Shown: positions 1 to 7,713, counted from the stretch's first letter. The stretch is 19,849 nt of DNA from DAOTUL01 sp034437435 (GCA_964417785.1 CAYQJO010000062.1:1-19849), one strand, 5' to 3'. Numbers and translations are program-made. The notes: generated by a model from the sequence alone, not told the origin.

Positions 1-380
1 GTGTCGATGTCACCCTGGTAGGCCAGGGCGTCCCGGTCTTCTTCGCCACTGCTGATGCGGATGGCCTTTTCGACGGGCAATACGAAGATAACGCCGTCAC
101 CCTGTTCGCCATCATCACCGGTTCGGGCGGCGTTCTGGATGGCTTTAACCGTCGCGTCGACGTTGTGGTCGCTGAGGACGATGTTGATCTGGATGTTGGG
201 CAGCATTTCGACGACGTAGGTGCCGGTGCGCCATTTCAGTTCGATCCCTGCACCGCGCCCGCGCCCGCTCACCTTCACCACGTTGAAGCCAACGATACCG
301 ATTTCCGACAGCGCATTTTTGACTGCGCCGAGTTTATCCTCATTGATAATCGCTTCAATTTTCGGGTCTTTGGTCGAAAC
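1..380 (-). CDS. PII-family nitrogen regulatory protein (GlnB/GlnK-like), 3' end beyond window, no canonical start
   Basis: PII proteins are trimeric sensors of ATP/ADP and 2-oxoglutarate that control nitrogen enzymes and transporters. Reading leftward, the frame gives KIEAIINEDKLGAVKNAL (first beta strand and helix), GRGRGAGIELKWRTGTYVVEM (T-loop region) and GDGVIFVLPVEKAIRISSGE (B-loop and C-terminal strand), a clear PII fold. The end lies beyond base 1. Oddities: the codons after the TAG at 381-383 are GTT TCG ACC AAA GAC CCG AAA ATT, with no ATG, GTG or TTG before the first beta strand. The frame is the same as that of the upstream DUF1638 gene. Translation would need an ATT (357-359) or GTT start, read-through of the TAG, or the TAG is an error. 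By alignment from memory with E. coli GlnB, the uridylylated Tyr51 is Trp, Lys90 is Val and Arg103 is Ser, and three residues are inserted in the B-loop. Family assignment is firm; ligand use and start are not. Confidence 0.85.
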
Positions 381-1115
381 CTATAGCGGTACGGCTTCGA
401 GTAAGTTTTCGTCGCCGGTTTGCCGGATGGTGTGACCGGGTGGCACGACCAGAAAGTCATCTTCTGTCCAATCACCCTCGACCAGCATTTTGAGCAAACG
501 ACGGTTGCCCTGCATCTTCTGGAACGTCCATCCGCGTTCTTGTGCCTGTTGTCTGGCTTTCGCTTCGTAGGCGCTGCCATCACCCAGGCCGGTGTCGATG
601 AACACAGCGCGTTCGTAGTGATTGCTCCATTCGCCCATCACCTCCATGAGATAATCAGCGTTGTCTTTGCCGTATTTCTCAACATACTCTTCGTATACGC
701 CATCCATCATATCCGACATACCGGTACCGAGACCGTCCATTGATCCCTGGCGTTCGAGATATTCCAGACTGTACCAGTATGTGCCGGGATGGTTGGTGAA
801 TTCTTCCTGGTAAAGCTGGCGCGAGCCAAGATAGAGGGTAATGCAGTCATGGGCACGCGGCATGACCAGCGGTATATCACGGGCGGTGAGACCGACGGTG
901 GACATACCGCAGATGCCGTAGACGAGCAGCAGCGCATCATAAGCGCCTGGCTCGACCTGATCGACAGCGGACTGGATCATGTCGCGCAGGTGGTTGGGAC
1001 GATTGTGCAAACCCTGGTCGATCAATTCGACGCTGACGGCATGGGGGGCGTTGGCCGCCAGATGATAGATGCTGCGGGCCAGAGCGGTACAGGTCAGGGC
1101 GAGAAAATGGGACAT
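381..1115 (-). CDS. DUF1638 domain protein
   Basis: A 244-residue cytoplasmic protein of the DUF1638 family, whose biochemical role is not established; as I recall, relatives are often found near corrinoid/methyltransferase genes. Visible family marks are an N-terminal Cys9, YGICG with Cys69, and RAHDCITLYLGS with His89 and Cys91. These conserved Cys/His residues could form a metal or cofactor site (inference). The ATG at 1115 is chosen because it directly follows a palindromic promoter region and begins MSHFLALTC, a usual family N-terminus. No strong ribosome binding site is seen; AAGAG lies in the palindrome arm. It ends in TAG at 381-383, and the PII domain continues in the same frame. TAG is an ordinary stop for other genes here (for example at 6739, 7608 and 10272), so general TAG reassignment is unlikely. 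The ABC exporter lies 84 bases upstream on the same strand. Confidence 0.8.
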   Translation of the reverse strand: MSHFLALTCTALARSIYHLAANAPHAVSVELIDQGLHNRPNHLRDMIQSAVDQVEPGAYDALLLVYGICGMSTVGLTARDIPLVMPRAHDCITLYLGSRQLYQEEFTNHPGTYWYSLEYLERQGSMDGLGTGMSDMMDGVYEEYVEKYGKDNADYLMEVMGEWSNHYERAVFIDTGLGDGSAYEAKARQQAQERGWTFQKMQGNRRLLKMLVEGDWTEDDFLVVPPGHTIRQTGDENLLEAVPL

Positions 1116-1149
1116 ATGGGACTCTTATCTGTTATGTTTAGAGTCCCAT
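1116..1149. promoter_or_regulatory. Palindromic operator before DUF1638-PII
   Basis: Two perfect 10-bp arms, ATGGGACTCT (1116-1125) and AGAGTCCCAT (1140-1149), are separated by 14 bases. On the minus strand the repeat runs from the last bases of the -10 box to the base next to the DUF1638 ATG. With transcription expected to start near 1141, most of the first arm would not be transcribed. A DNA operator for a dimeric regulator is therefore more likely than an RNA hairpin. No T-run follows on the minus strand, so it does not look like a terminator for the ABC permease gene. Confidence 0.6.
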
Positions 1150-1176
1150 TCTTGTTCTGGTGAGGTGTTCTGTCAA
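1148..1176 (-). promoter_or_regulatory. Sigma-70-type promoter for DUF1638-PII
   Basis: On the minus strand, a perfect -35 box TTGACA (1171-1176) is followed by a 17-base spacer and a -10 box AAGAAT (1148-1153, four of six matches to TATAAT). It lies between the end of the ABC permease gene and the DUF1638 start and points at DUF1638. The -10 overlaps the palindrome by two bases, which would suit repression by a bound protein. Confidence 0.5.
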
Positions 1177-1199
1177 GTGAGGTCAGGGCGATCTGGTCT

Positions 1200-4001
1200 C
1201 TACTCGTAGCGAAGGACGTTCAGCGGTTTCTCACCGGACGCGCCCCAGGCGGTTGTCACAGCGGCCACCAGTGCGACGAGGATACAGAGAAACATCAGCA
1301 GCAGCCCGCTGACGACTGGAATGGCGGACGCTGGCAGACCGAGTGTACTAATCATGGCGACCAGCGCCACCAGTCCGATGCCTACGCCGATCAATCCGCC
1401 GATGAAGCCCATCACGCCGTTTTCCAGCAGGATCATGCCGAGTACCCGCTCACGTTGCAGTCCGACCGCCTTCATCACGGCGATTTCCCGCCTCCGTTCC
1501 ATGGTGGTCAGAGCGACCGAGTTGGCGATGACCACGCCGCCCACCACCAGACCGAGGAGCGCTACCATGGTCGGGAATGCGGTAAAGGTGCCTAGAAAAG
1601 CTTCGGCAATCTGGGTGATAAAGTTGGTATCCAGGATGAACACGCCCGGTATGACGGCGATCTCCCGCCGCAGATCGGAGACATTCTCTTCATTGATGTC
1701 CACGACGACGAGCGTGGTGGTCGGTGCGAGTTCGTCCGGGAAAGCGCTTGCCGGTGCCCGTAAGGTGCTGTCAAAGCCGATTTGTACCAGGCCAGTTTGC
1801 TCAAGACCGACGACTTCAAATGTCACCTCGCTCTGGGAGGTATCACCGTCCAGGACCAGAGCGAAGGTAAGCTGATCGCCGACTTCGATGCCTGCCGCCC
1901 GCGTGAATGGCGTACTTTTGACGACGATGACCGGTTGACCTGCGTCACCATCGTTTAGGAAGCGGCCACTCTCAAGCGTGCGATCTGTTGGCAGTTGATC
2001 CAGGTTGCGTGCGTCGATGGTCGCCATCTGTGTCAGGAAGATGTCGGTGTTGTTGAAGCCGTCCTCATCCTCTTCGCCGGGTGGTGGGCCGCCAAAACCG
2101 AACGAGATATTTTCCAGGTCGTCGCTCAAATCATCGATGGTCACGACCTCGCCGGTCTCTGCTTTTTCCAGCGTCACAAACTCGGTGCTGTAGTTCTGGA
2201 TGGTTTGATAACTGTTCACACCGGTTTGCTGGCTGACGATCTGTTCGATCTGTGATACCGCCTGCGGATTAGTGCTGGTGATGGCGACGTTGCCGCCGGC
2301 GGCGTTGTCGAGTGTATCTTCCAGCAGATTGCTAATCGACTCAGCGAACAGCGTGATTACGCTGAGCGAGAACACGCCGATGACCAGTGCCAGCAAGGTG
2401 ACTGCGGCCCGCTGGCGTCCAGCAAGCATCTGTCGCAGCGAAATTTTCAGGTCCACGAAACCGAATGTTGGCAGGAACCGTCCCACCAGCCATACCATGA
2501 TATTCAGCCAGAGATACAGGAAGCCTACGGCGACAAAAGACCCGGCGACGACACCCAGCGCCATTGTGAAGTCGCTGAGGATGCTGTTGGCGATGAGGGT
2601 CAGGACCACGACGATCAGGGCCAACGCGCCCAGTGTGCGCAGGATACCGGCGCGTGGAATGACGCGATCCGATGGGCGCAAGACGATACCGGGACGAACC
2701 TGTCCGGCTGTGAGTGTGGGCAAGAAGCCGAAGACGACAGTCACGATGACACCGATAACGAAGCCATTTAAAGCTGCTTCCGGTACGATCTGGAAGGGCA
2801 GATCGGTGGCGACCAGTTGCTCGGCGGCACCGCGCACCACGAAGGTCGATGCCCAGCCCAGCAGGATACCGGCAATACTGCCGACCACGCCCATGATGAC
2901 CGCCTCGACCAGGAACAGGGTAGTGATCTGGTTGGCCTGGAGTCCGATGGTCTTGAGGACGGCTACCTCAACGGTGCGGCGGCGAACGATCACCTGCATG
3001 GTGTTGATGATCCCGATGCTGCCGATGAGCATGGAGACGAGTCCCATGATGGTTACGAGATCGTCAATGGCGGCGGAAAGATCGGTGTAATCCTGGCGCA
3101 ATTCTTCCGTCGTTGTCGCTTCAAAGTACGGGAATGCTTCGTTCAGCCGGGTGTTGACCTCGTTCACCACATCCGGTGCGGCGTCATCGATCTGCACAAA
3201 GACCGTACTGGTCTGGGTCTCTACATCCTCAAACTCCTCGATAGCGCTGAGATCGAGATAATAGAAGCCGAACAGCGAGTTGAAAAAGTCTGCGCCCGGA
3301 TTTTTGACTTCGACCGCTGTTTCCACGATACCGCGAACGGTGAACGGCTCCTGCGCACCGTTAAGCAGCACGGTGTCGCCAACCTGTAGGTTAAGATCCT
3401 CGGCGATTTTCTGACTGACGACAGTATCGGTCGGCCCGGCCAGGAGTTCGTCAAGCGGTGTGCCGTCCTGAGACTCAACGGTGCCATAAAACGGGTATAC
3501 ATTCGCGTCGATCACCAACGGGTTGATCTGCGAGACCGAGTCCCCGGTGTCGGGATCGGTGATGGAAGTGCCGTTACCACTGCCAAAGAATATCTGTAGT
3601 GGATTGGTCAACGTCTGGCGGTAGGTGATGGCGATCTGACCCGGATAGTTTTCCTCAGCCCAATCCCGTATCGCCTCAATACCATCAGCCGATAGCTGGT
3701 AGGCGGATTGTGACTGACCGAAGAACGAGACGGTATCCTCAACCAGCAGGCCCTCCTCGACACCGCGATCCAGATTGCTCTGTGCGATCTCAAAATCGCC
3801 GATCTGAAGCTGGATGTCGCCCCGGTTGTTTTCCTGCAAGTTGCCGGTCAAAGTGTCGCCAATCATCGCGGCCAGTGTTTGCAGACTGACAATCGCGGCG
3901 ACACCGGCGGCGATACACAGCAAGGCGAAGAAGGTCCGCTGACCGTTGACCCGCAGGTCATTGATCGAGTGTTTGGTGTAGAATTGTAGCTGCTCGAACA
4001 T
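1200..4001 (-). CDS. ABC transporter permease with two FtsX units (MacB/LolE-like)
   Basis: A 933-residue inner-membrane permease of the type that works with a MacB/LolD-like ATPase. Such exporters do mechanical work or move lipids, lipoproteins or peptides; the substrate here is unknown. One membrane segment near residues 24-45 (ALLCIAAGVAAIVSLQ) is followed by a large extracytoplasmic domain. A first FtsX triplet follows (TIMGLVSMLIGSIGIINTMQ with RRRTVEVAVLKTIGL after it). Two more membrane segments, a second external domain, and a C-terminal FtsX triplet with ERRREIAVMKAVGLQ complete it. About ten membrane segments can be counted, the usual double-FtsX layout. The end PLNVLRYE is typical, so the gene looks complete. 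The ATG at 4001 directly abuts the ATPase stop codon (4002-4004), implying translational coupling. The second external domain carries a Gly/Pro/acidic stretch (FGFGGPPPGEEDEDGFNN), probably a flexible loop. Confidence 0.9.
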   Translation of the reverse strand: MFEQLQFYTKHSINDLRVNGQRTFFALLCIAAGVAAIVSLQTLAAMIGDTLTGNLQENNRGDIQLQIGDFEIAQSNLDRGVEEGLLVEDTVSFFGQSQSAYQLSADGIEAIRDWAEENYPGQIAITYRQTLTNPLQIFFGSGNGTSITDPDTGDSVSQINPLVIDANVYPFYGTVESQDGTPLDELLAGPTDTVVSQKIAEDLNLQVGDTVLLNGAQEPFTVRGIVETAVEVKNPGADFFNSLFGFYYLDLSAIEEFEDVETQTSTVFVQIDDAAPDVVNEVNTRLNEAFPYFEATTTEELRQDYTDLSAAIDDLVTIMGLVSMLIGSIGIINTMQVIVRRRTVEVAVLKTIGLQANQITTLFLVEAVIMGVVGSIAGILLGWASTFVVRGAAEQLVATDLPFQIVPEAALNGFVIGVIVTVVFGFLPTLTAGQVRPGIVLRPSDRVIPRAGILRTLGALALIVVVLTLIANSILSDFTMALGVVAGSFVAVGFLYLWLNIMVWLVGRFLPTFGFVDLKISLRQMLAGRQRAAVTLLALVIGVFSLSVITLFAESISNLLEDTLDNAAGGNVAITSTNPQAVSQIEQIVSQQTGVNSYQTIQNYSTEFVTLEKAETGEVVTIDDLSDDLENISFGFGGPPPGEEDEDGFNNTDIFLTQMATIDARNLDQLPTDRTLESGRFLNDGDAGQPVIVVKSTPFTRAAGIEVGDQLTFALVLDGDTSQSEVTFEVVGLEQTGLVQIGFDSTLRAPASAFPDELAPTTTLVVVDINEENVSDLRREIAVIPGVFILDTNFITQIAEAFLGTFTAFPTMVALLGLVVGGVVIANSVALTTMERRREIAVMKAVGLQRERVLGMILLENGVMGFIGGLIGVGIGLVALVAMISTLGLPASAIPVVSGLLLMFLCILVALVAAVTTAWGASGEKPLNVLRYE

Positions 4002-4778
4002 TTAGGATTCCCTATCCGCTGATACTGCCTTGAGTTCGCCCGTCTCACGTTTGTCACGGATCATGCGGACAGCGGCCAGTTCGGCGCTGGCACGCGGATC
4101 GAGGTCTTCCGCGATTTTGCCGTCGATCAGAGCGATCACGCGGTCACATTGGGATGCAACGTCCATGTCGTGGGTGACGACGATGATGGTGGTATTGGTC
4201 CGTTCCTGCACTTCGCGGAAGGCGTTCATCACCACTTCGCTGGATTCCGTATCCAGGTTGCCGGTCGGCTCATCAGCCAGCAGGATTGGTGGATCGTTGG
4301 CGAGCGCACGGGCGATGGCGACACGCTGCTGCTGGCCGCCGGAAAGCTGTGTGGGCCGGTGGCCCAGGCGATCCCCAATGCCAAGCATCTGCAACAGTTC
4401 TTTGGCACGTTTGTGCGGGTTGGCCTTCGACTTCGCCGAGAACTGCACCGGCAGGGCGACATTTTCCAACGCCGAAAGCGTCGGGATGAGGTTGAACGAC
4501 TGGAAGACAAAGCCGATTTTCTCATTACGGACGCGGGTGAGGGCGCGTTCGTTCAGGTTGGTGATGTCCTGGCCGTCGATAAAGACGTTGCCGGTGGTGG
4601 GTGTGTCCAGCCCACCGATGATGCCGAGCAGGGTCGATTTGCCGCTGCCGGATGGTCCGATGATGGCGACAAATTCGCCGCGTTCGACCTCAAGCGAGAC
4701 ACCGCGCAGTGCATCGACGGTCACCTCGCCGGATTTCAGTTTTTTGGTGACGTTTTCTGCCTGCAAAACACTTGCCAT
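4002..4778 (-). CDS. ABC transporter ATP-binding protein (MacB/LolD-like)
   Basis: The 258-residue nucleotide-binding subunit that powers the adjacent FtsX permease. It has a Walker A GPSGSGKST at residues 41-49, a Q-loop in FVFQSFNLIPTLSALENV, the signature LSGGQQQR, Walker B ILLADEPTGNLD and the H-loop in VVTHD. The GPSGSGKSTLL and TLSALENV stretches are typical of the MacB/LolD/FtsE group. I place the start at the ATG at 4778 (MASVLQAENV) because AGAGGA sits eight bases upstream and family similarity begins there. An upstream in-frame ATG at 4856 would add 26 unlike residues and lies before the likely -10 box. The C-terminus extends about 30 residues past the core. It is the first gene of a two-gene exporter operon. 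Confidence 0.92.
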   Translation of the reverse strand: MASVLQAENVTKKLKSGEVTVDALRGVSLEVERGEFVAIIGPSGSGKSTLLGIIGGLDTPTTGNVFIDGQDITNLNERALTRVRNEKIGFVFQSFNLIPTLSALENVALPVQFSAKSKANPHKRAKELLQMLGIGDRLGHRPTQLSGGQQQRVAIARALANDPPILLADEPTGNLDTESSEVVMNAFREVQERTNTTIIVVTHDMDVASQCDRVIALIDGKIAEDLDPRASAELAAVRMIRDKRETGELKAVSADRES

Positions 4779-4817
4779 GTTGGTTGTCCTCTGTTTTTGT
4801 TTCAAGAATCCTATTGC

Positions 4818-4823
4818 ATTATA
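4818..4823 (-). promoter_or_regulatory. Candidate -10 box for the ABC exporter operon
   Basis: A perfect TATAAT on the minus strand lies about 40 bases upstream of the ATPase start and its AGAGGA ribosome binding site. No good -35 box is found at the usual distance (CAACAT is the nearest), so the call rests on the -10 and its position. Confidence 0.35.
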
Positions 4824-4895
4824 CGTACAGATAGGCGAGATGTTGCGGTGAGCCAACGATTTGGTGGCAGCGCTTGCGTGTTTTGTTGAGATTAT

Positions 4896-5480
4896 TCAGT
4901 TTATAGTAGCGGCAAACCCATCTGGGTAAAGAGTCTCCCACTCTGATCGCAGGATACCATAGCCCAGGCCGTCATAGTATTCTCCGTTGACGATACGCGC
5001 CATGCGAAAACGGGCTTCTTCTTTGTAACCGACTTTGAGCGCCAGTTTCATCATGCCAGTGTTGCCTGACCAGGTGCGCAAGTCCAACCGCACGAATTTT
5101 GGCTCATTGCGAAACAGGTACTCGCTCCATAGACCAAGTGCTTCGTAACCCTTGCCCTGCCGCCAATGCGCCGGATCGAAAATGCCGATACCGATGGCAG
5201 GCCAGTGGGTCTCCTCGCTGATCCAGTAGCGGGATACTTGACCGATGATCTTGCCAGTGGTTTTGTCGGCGATGGCTTGCCGCTGACGTGGTGACGGCCA
5301 GCCGTTATGCTGGATGGATTTGCGGATTCGGTTCAGTGTGGCCTCGATCTCGGCGGCGGTCGGATTGGGGTAATAGGGGCCGTCGAGTTCCTGCCACCGA
5401 TGTCCCGGCTGCAACCAGTAGTGAATTGCATCCAGATCGTCCATCACAAAATCGCGCAACATGATCTGCTTGCCCTGCAT
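4896..5480 (-). CDS. GNAT-family N-acetyltransferase (RimJ/RimL-like)
   Basis: A 194-residue cytosolic acetyl-CoA-dependent acetyltransferase. The N-terminus QIMLRDFVMDDLDAIHYWL is the usual opening of this group. IIGQVSRYWI and IGIGIFDPAHWRQGKGYEAL follow; the RQGKGYE part is the acetyl-CoA pyrophosphate-binding motif (Q/RxxGxG/A). NTGMMKLALKVGYKEEARFRM matches the C-terminal motif of RimJ/RimL relatives. The substrate cannot be told from sequence. The ATG at 5480 has a weak AAAAGG upstream and a good promoter at 5517-5546, so it is probably transcribed alone, divergently from the sugar cluster. The ABC exporter lies downstream with its own candidate promoter. Confidence 0.88.
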   Translation of the reverse strand: MQGKQIMLRDFVMDDLDAIHYWLQPGHRWQELDGPYYPNPTAAEIEATLNRIRKSIQHNGWPSPRQRQAIADKTTGKIIGQVSRYWISEETHWPAIGIGIFDPAHWRQGKGYEALGLWSEYLFRNEPKFVRLDLRTWSGNTGMMKLALKVGYKEEARFRMARIVNGEYYDGLGYGILRSEWETLYPDGFAATIN

Positions 5481-5516
5481 GGGTTAGAGCCTTTTTAGCA
5501 AGTACCTGTAGGCTGA

Positions 5517-5546
5517 ATTTTAGCGTGGTTCATTTCAATATCGCAA
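5517..5546 (-). promoter_or_regulatory. Promoter for the GNAT gene
   Basis: On the minus strand, TTGCGA (5541-5546) and TAAAAT (5517-5522, five of six matches) are 18 bases apart, ending about 37 bases before the GNAT start codon. The rest of the 154-base divergent gap (5481-5634) shows the ribosome binding site of the next plus-strand gene and no convincing plus-strand promoter. Confidence 0.4.
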
Positions 5547-5634
5547 TCTTGGCGTAATTCTGGCTGAATGGGGCTTGCACCGATCTAAGCACCGAGTCAT
5601 GCTTGTGAGAGAGTATTTTTCAGGAGAAAATATC

Positions 5635-6741
5635 GTGTCTGAAGAACCCGTAAAGAAGTTACGTTTCGCTGCAATTGGTGTGGGTGCCAACGTGTATAAC
5701 ATGCACCGACCCGCATTGCAGCAGGATTTCGTGGAAGTGGTGGGGGTTTGCGACATCCGCACCGAGGTGGGCGAAAAGATGGCTGCCGAGTGGGGCTGCC
5801 CGCACTATCCGGACCTGACCACGATGATTGCCGATTCTAAGCCGGATGTTGTTTCTGTGCTGCCGCCGCATCCCACGCATGCCCCGATGTCTATTGAAGC
5901 GATGGAAGCTGGTTGCCATGTGCTGGTGGAAAAGCCGATGGCGGTGGAAGTAGCGGAAGCTGATGCCATGATCGAGACGCAGAAGCGCACGGGTAAGGTT
6001 CTGGCCGTGAACTTCCAGCAGCGGCTGCGCCCGGAGATCATCGCAGCTAAGAAACTGATCGACGATGGCGTGTTGGGCAAAATCCAGAACGCCGATATGA
6101 AGATGAGTTGGACCCGCACCGGTCTGTATTACACGCAGGTCGATTGGCGCGGTACCTGGGATGGCGAGGGCGGCGGTGTGTTGATGAACCAGGCCCCGCA
6201 CGAACTGGACCTGCTGTGCCACTTCCTGGGTATGCCAGCACGGGTTTCGGCCTGGACCCGCACCATTGTCCACAAGATCGACACCGAAGACACCATCCAG
6301 GCGATTATTGAATGGCCTGAAGGTGCGTTGGGTTCGGTGCATATCAGTACCGCCGAGGCCGGTCAGGAGCAGCGCTTTGAATTGATCGGTACCAGAGGCC
6401 ATCTGTCAATTTCTAAGGGAAATCTGGACCTGAAGCTCTTCGATACGCCGGTGGACGACTACATTGCGACCGCTGATGTGGCTTTTGGCGCACCCAATCT
6501 GCACGACGAGACGGTCGAAATCGGTGAGGGTTCCGGCGACCATCCCGCTGTCTATCGCAATCTGTACAGCGCACTGGTGCATGGGACGCCGCTCAACGCC
6601 GATGGTCCGACCGGCATTCGCGGTCTGGAATTGGCGAACGCTATGAACTATTCCAGCTACACCAAACAGACGGTTGAGTTTCCGCTGAACCGTGAAGCCT
6701 ATAGCCAACTGCTCGCCGATCTGCGTGCGGGTAAACGGTAG
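5635..6741 (+). CDS. Gfo/Idh/MocA-family NAD(P)-dependent oxidoreductase
   Basis: A 368-residue cytosolic sugar or polyol dehydrogenase-type protein. The N-terminal Rossmann domain opens with LRFAAIGVGANVYNMHRPAL. The family motif EKP is at residues 99-101 (LVEKPMAVEV). The C-terminal alpha/beta domain has DWRGTWDGEGGGVLMNQAPHELDLL, whose His is in the usual catalytic region. Substrates in the family include inositols, glucose-type sugars and 3-keto-glycosides; the exact one here is unknown. I choose GTG 5635 because AGGAG (5622-5626) lies eight bases before it; an ATG at 5575 would add 20 unlike residues. The next gene, a TIM-barrel isomerase/epimerase, starts 17 bases after the stop. This pairing is common in inositol and keto-sugar pathways, so the two probably act in sequence. 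Confidence 0.9.
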   Translation: MSEEPVKKLRFAAIGVGANVYNMHRPALQQDFVEVVGVCDIRTEVGEKMAAEWGCPHYPDLTTMIADSKPDVVSVLPPHPTHAPMSIEAMEAGCHVLVEKPMAVEVAEADAMIETQKRTGKVLAVNFQQRLRPEIIAAKKLIDDGVLGKIQNADMKMSWTRTGLYYTQVDWRGTWDGEGGGVLMNQAPHELDLLCHFLGMPARVSAWTRTIVHKIDTEDTIQAIIEWPEGALGSVHISTAEAGQEQRFELIGTRGHLSISKGNLDLKLFDTPVDDYIATADVAFGAPNLHDETVEIGEGSGDHPAVYRNLYSALVHGTPLNADGPTGIRGLELANAMNYSSYTKQTVEFPLNREAYSQLLADLRAGKR

Positions 6742-6758
6742 AAAGGGTATATATCACA

Positions 6759-7610
6759 ATGAGTGCAAGCTTTACATTAAGTGCGTTCGGCGACGAGATC
6801 GCCAGTGACCTCGGCGAACAACTGGCGCTTCTGAAGGAGCAGCGGGTGGGTCTGGACCTGCGCGGTGCGTATGGGACCAATGTGCTGTTCATGAGCGACG
6901 AAGAAGCACAGAAGGTCAAGTCCATGTGTGATGAGGCCGGGGTTGCCATCCACTGCATCGGCAGCCCTATTGGTAAGTCACCGATTGAGGACCCGATTGA
7001 AAACGAAATTAAGAATCTCGAACGGATCATGAAGGTCGGCGAGATCATCGGCACGCGCAATATCCGTATGTTTTCGTTCTATCCGCCTGATACCAGCACC
7101 AACGAACGCTACGATCAGTATGTGGAGCCGGTGGTTGAACGACTGGTGAAACTGGCGGAACTGGCGCAGCGTGACGGTTTCCAACTGCTGCATGAAAACG
7201 AGAAAGAGATCGTCGGGGATACGCCGGAGCGCTGCCATGCGCTGGTGACAGGGGTGGACAGCCCCTCCATGAAGCTGATCTGGGACCCGGCCAACTACGT
7301 CCAGGTCGGTGTGGCGGAGCAGGCCGACCGTTACTGGGACCTGCTGAGTCCGTTCACGACATACATCCACATCAAGGATGCCCTGCTGGGATCGGGAGAG
7401 GTGCGGGCCGCCGGTGAGGGTGACGGCCAGGTGAAGGAATTGCTGACGAAGCTTAAAGAGAACGGCTACCAGGGTACATTGGCGCTGGAACCGCATCTGG
7501 CGATTGCCGGTCACAGCGGCGGCTTCAGTGGGGCCGAGAAGATGAATTACGCCATCGACACCCTTCGTCAACTGCTGGTGGAGATTGGTCAGCCGGACGA
7601 AACCGCTTAG
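6759..7610 (+). CDS. Sugar phosphate isomerase/epimerase-like TIM barrel protein
   Basis: A 283-residue xylose-isomerase-like (AP endonuclease 2 superfamily) TIM barrel. Members include inosose dehydratases, hydroxypyruvate and keto-sugar isomerases or epimerases, and newer keto-glycoside lyases or hydratases. The expected metal ligands are visible in order: Glu146 (LLHENE), Asp176 (IWDPANYVQVG), His204 (YIHIKD) and Glu244 (LALEPHL). Length fits the family and the gene looks complete. The start ATG has GAAAGGG at 6741-6747, directly after the TAG of the preceding oxidoreductase gene, so the two are likely co-transcribed. A strong terminator follows at 7622. The reaction is inferred only at family level; a C2 or C3 keto-sugar product of the upstream dehydrogenase is a sensible substrate. 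Confidence 0.88.
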   Translation: MSASFTLSAFGDEIASDLGEQLALLKEQRVGLDLRGAYGTNVLFMSDEEAQKVKSMCDEAGVAIHCIGSPIGKSPIEDPIENEIKNLERIMKVGEIIGTRNIRMFSFYPPDTSTNERYDQYVEPVVERLVKLAELAQRDGFQLLHENEKEIVGDTPERCHALVTGVDSPSMKLIWDPANYVQVGVAEQADRYWDLLSPFTTYIHIKDALLGSGEVRAAGEGDGQVKELLTKLKENGYQGTLALEPHLAIAGHSGGFSGAEKMNYAIDTLRQLLVEIGQPDETA

Positions 7611-7621
7611 GATCAACCCTG

Positions 7622-7660
7622 AACAGGACGCGGATATAGATTGTCCGTGTCCTGTTTTAA
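7622..7660 (+). terminator. Intrinsic terminator after the Gfo/Idh-TIM barrel pair
   Basis: A 13-bp stem is formed by 7622-7634 and 7644-7656 with one G-U pair and a nine-base loop. It is followed at once by TTTT and AATTG. It lies 12 bases after the TIM-barrel stop codon and ends the first unit before the GntR promoter region. Confidence 0.8.
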
Positions 7661-7683
7661 TTGTGAAGAAAATCCCTATAGAC

Positions 7684-7713
7684 TTGTTTTGTCAAATCAT
7701 ATATCATATATGA
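7684..7713 (+). promoter_or_regulatory. Palindromic operator (and probable promoter) before the GntR gene
   Basis: Bases 7697-7713 form a perfect 17-bp palindrome, TCATATATCATATATGA, centred on C7705. It ends 21 bases before the GntR start. A possible promoter, TTGTTT (7684-7689) and TATATG (7707-7712) 17 bases apart, overlaps it. GntR-family dimers bind short palindromes and often repress their own operon, so this is the natural autoregulatory site (inference). AT-rich composition lowers the surprise somewhat, but the full symmetry is notable. Confidence 0.55.

Noticed and set aside
381..383. General reassignment of TAG as a sense codon in this genome
   Set aside because: Several complete genes with normal C-termini end in TAG (6739-6741, 7608-7610, 10272-10274, 1200-1202), so any special decoding would have to be local to this site.
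1116..1149. Intrinsic terminator for the ABC exporter operon
   Set aside because: A stem can form, but no T-run follows on the minus strand, and the repeat overlaps a promoter that points the same way.
2272..3090. Long plus-strand open frame (272 codons) opposite the FtsX permease
   Set aside because: The opposite strand codes for a clear full-length permease; this frame is rich in Arg, Thr and Ser with no family pattern, the usual shadow of a GC-rich membrane-protein gene.
4030..4889. Two long plus-strand frames opposite the ABC ATPase
   Set aside because: Both are antisense to an unmistakable ATPase with all motifs and have no recognisable domains or ribosome binding sites.
5659..6402. 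Minus-strand open frame of 247 codons inside the first Gfo/Idh gene
   Set aside because: Antisense to a complete oxidoreductase; no known domain or start signal.
6749..6756. ATATATCA before the TIM-barrel gene, matching half of the GntR palindrome
   Set aside because: Only eight AT-rich bases with no second half; it lies between the ribosome binding site and the start codon and could easily be chance.
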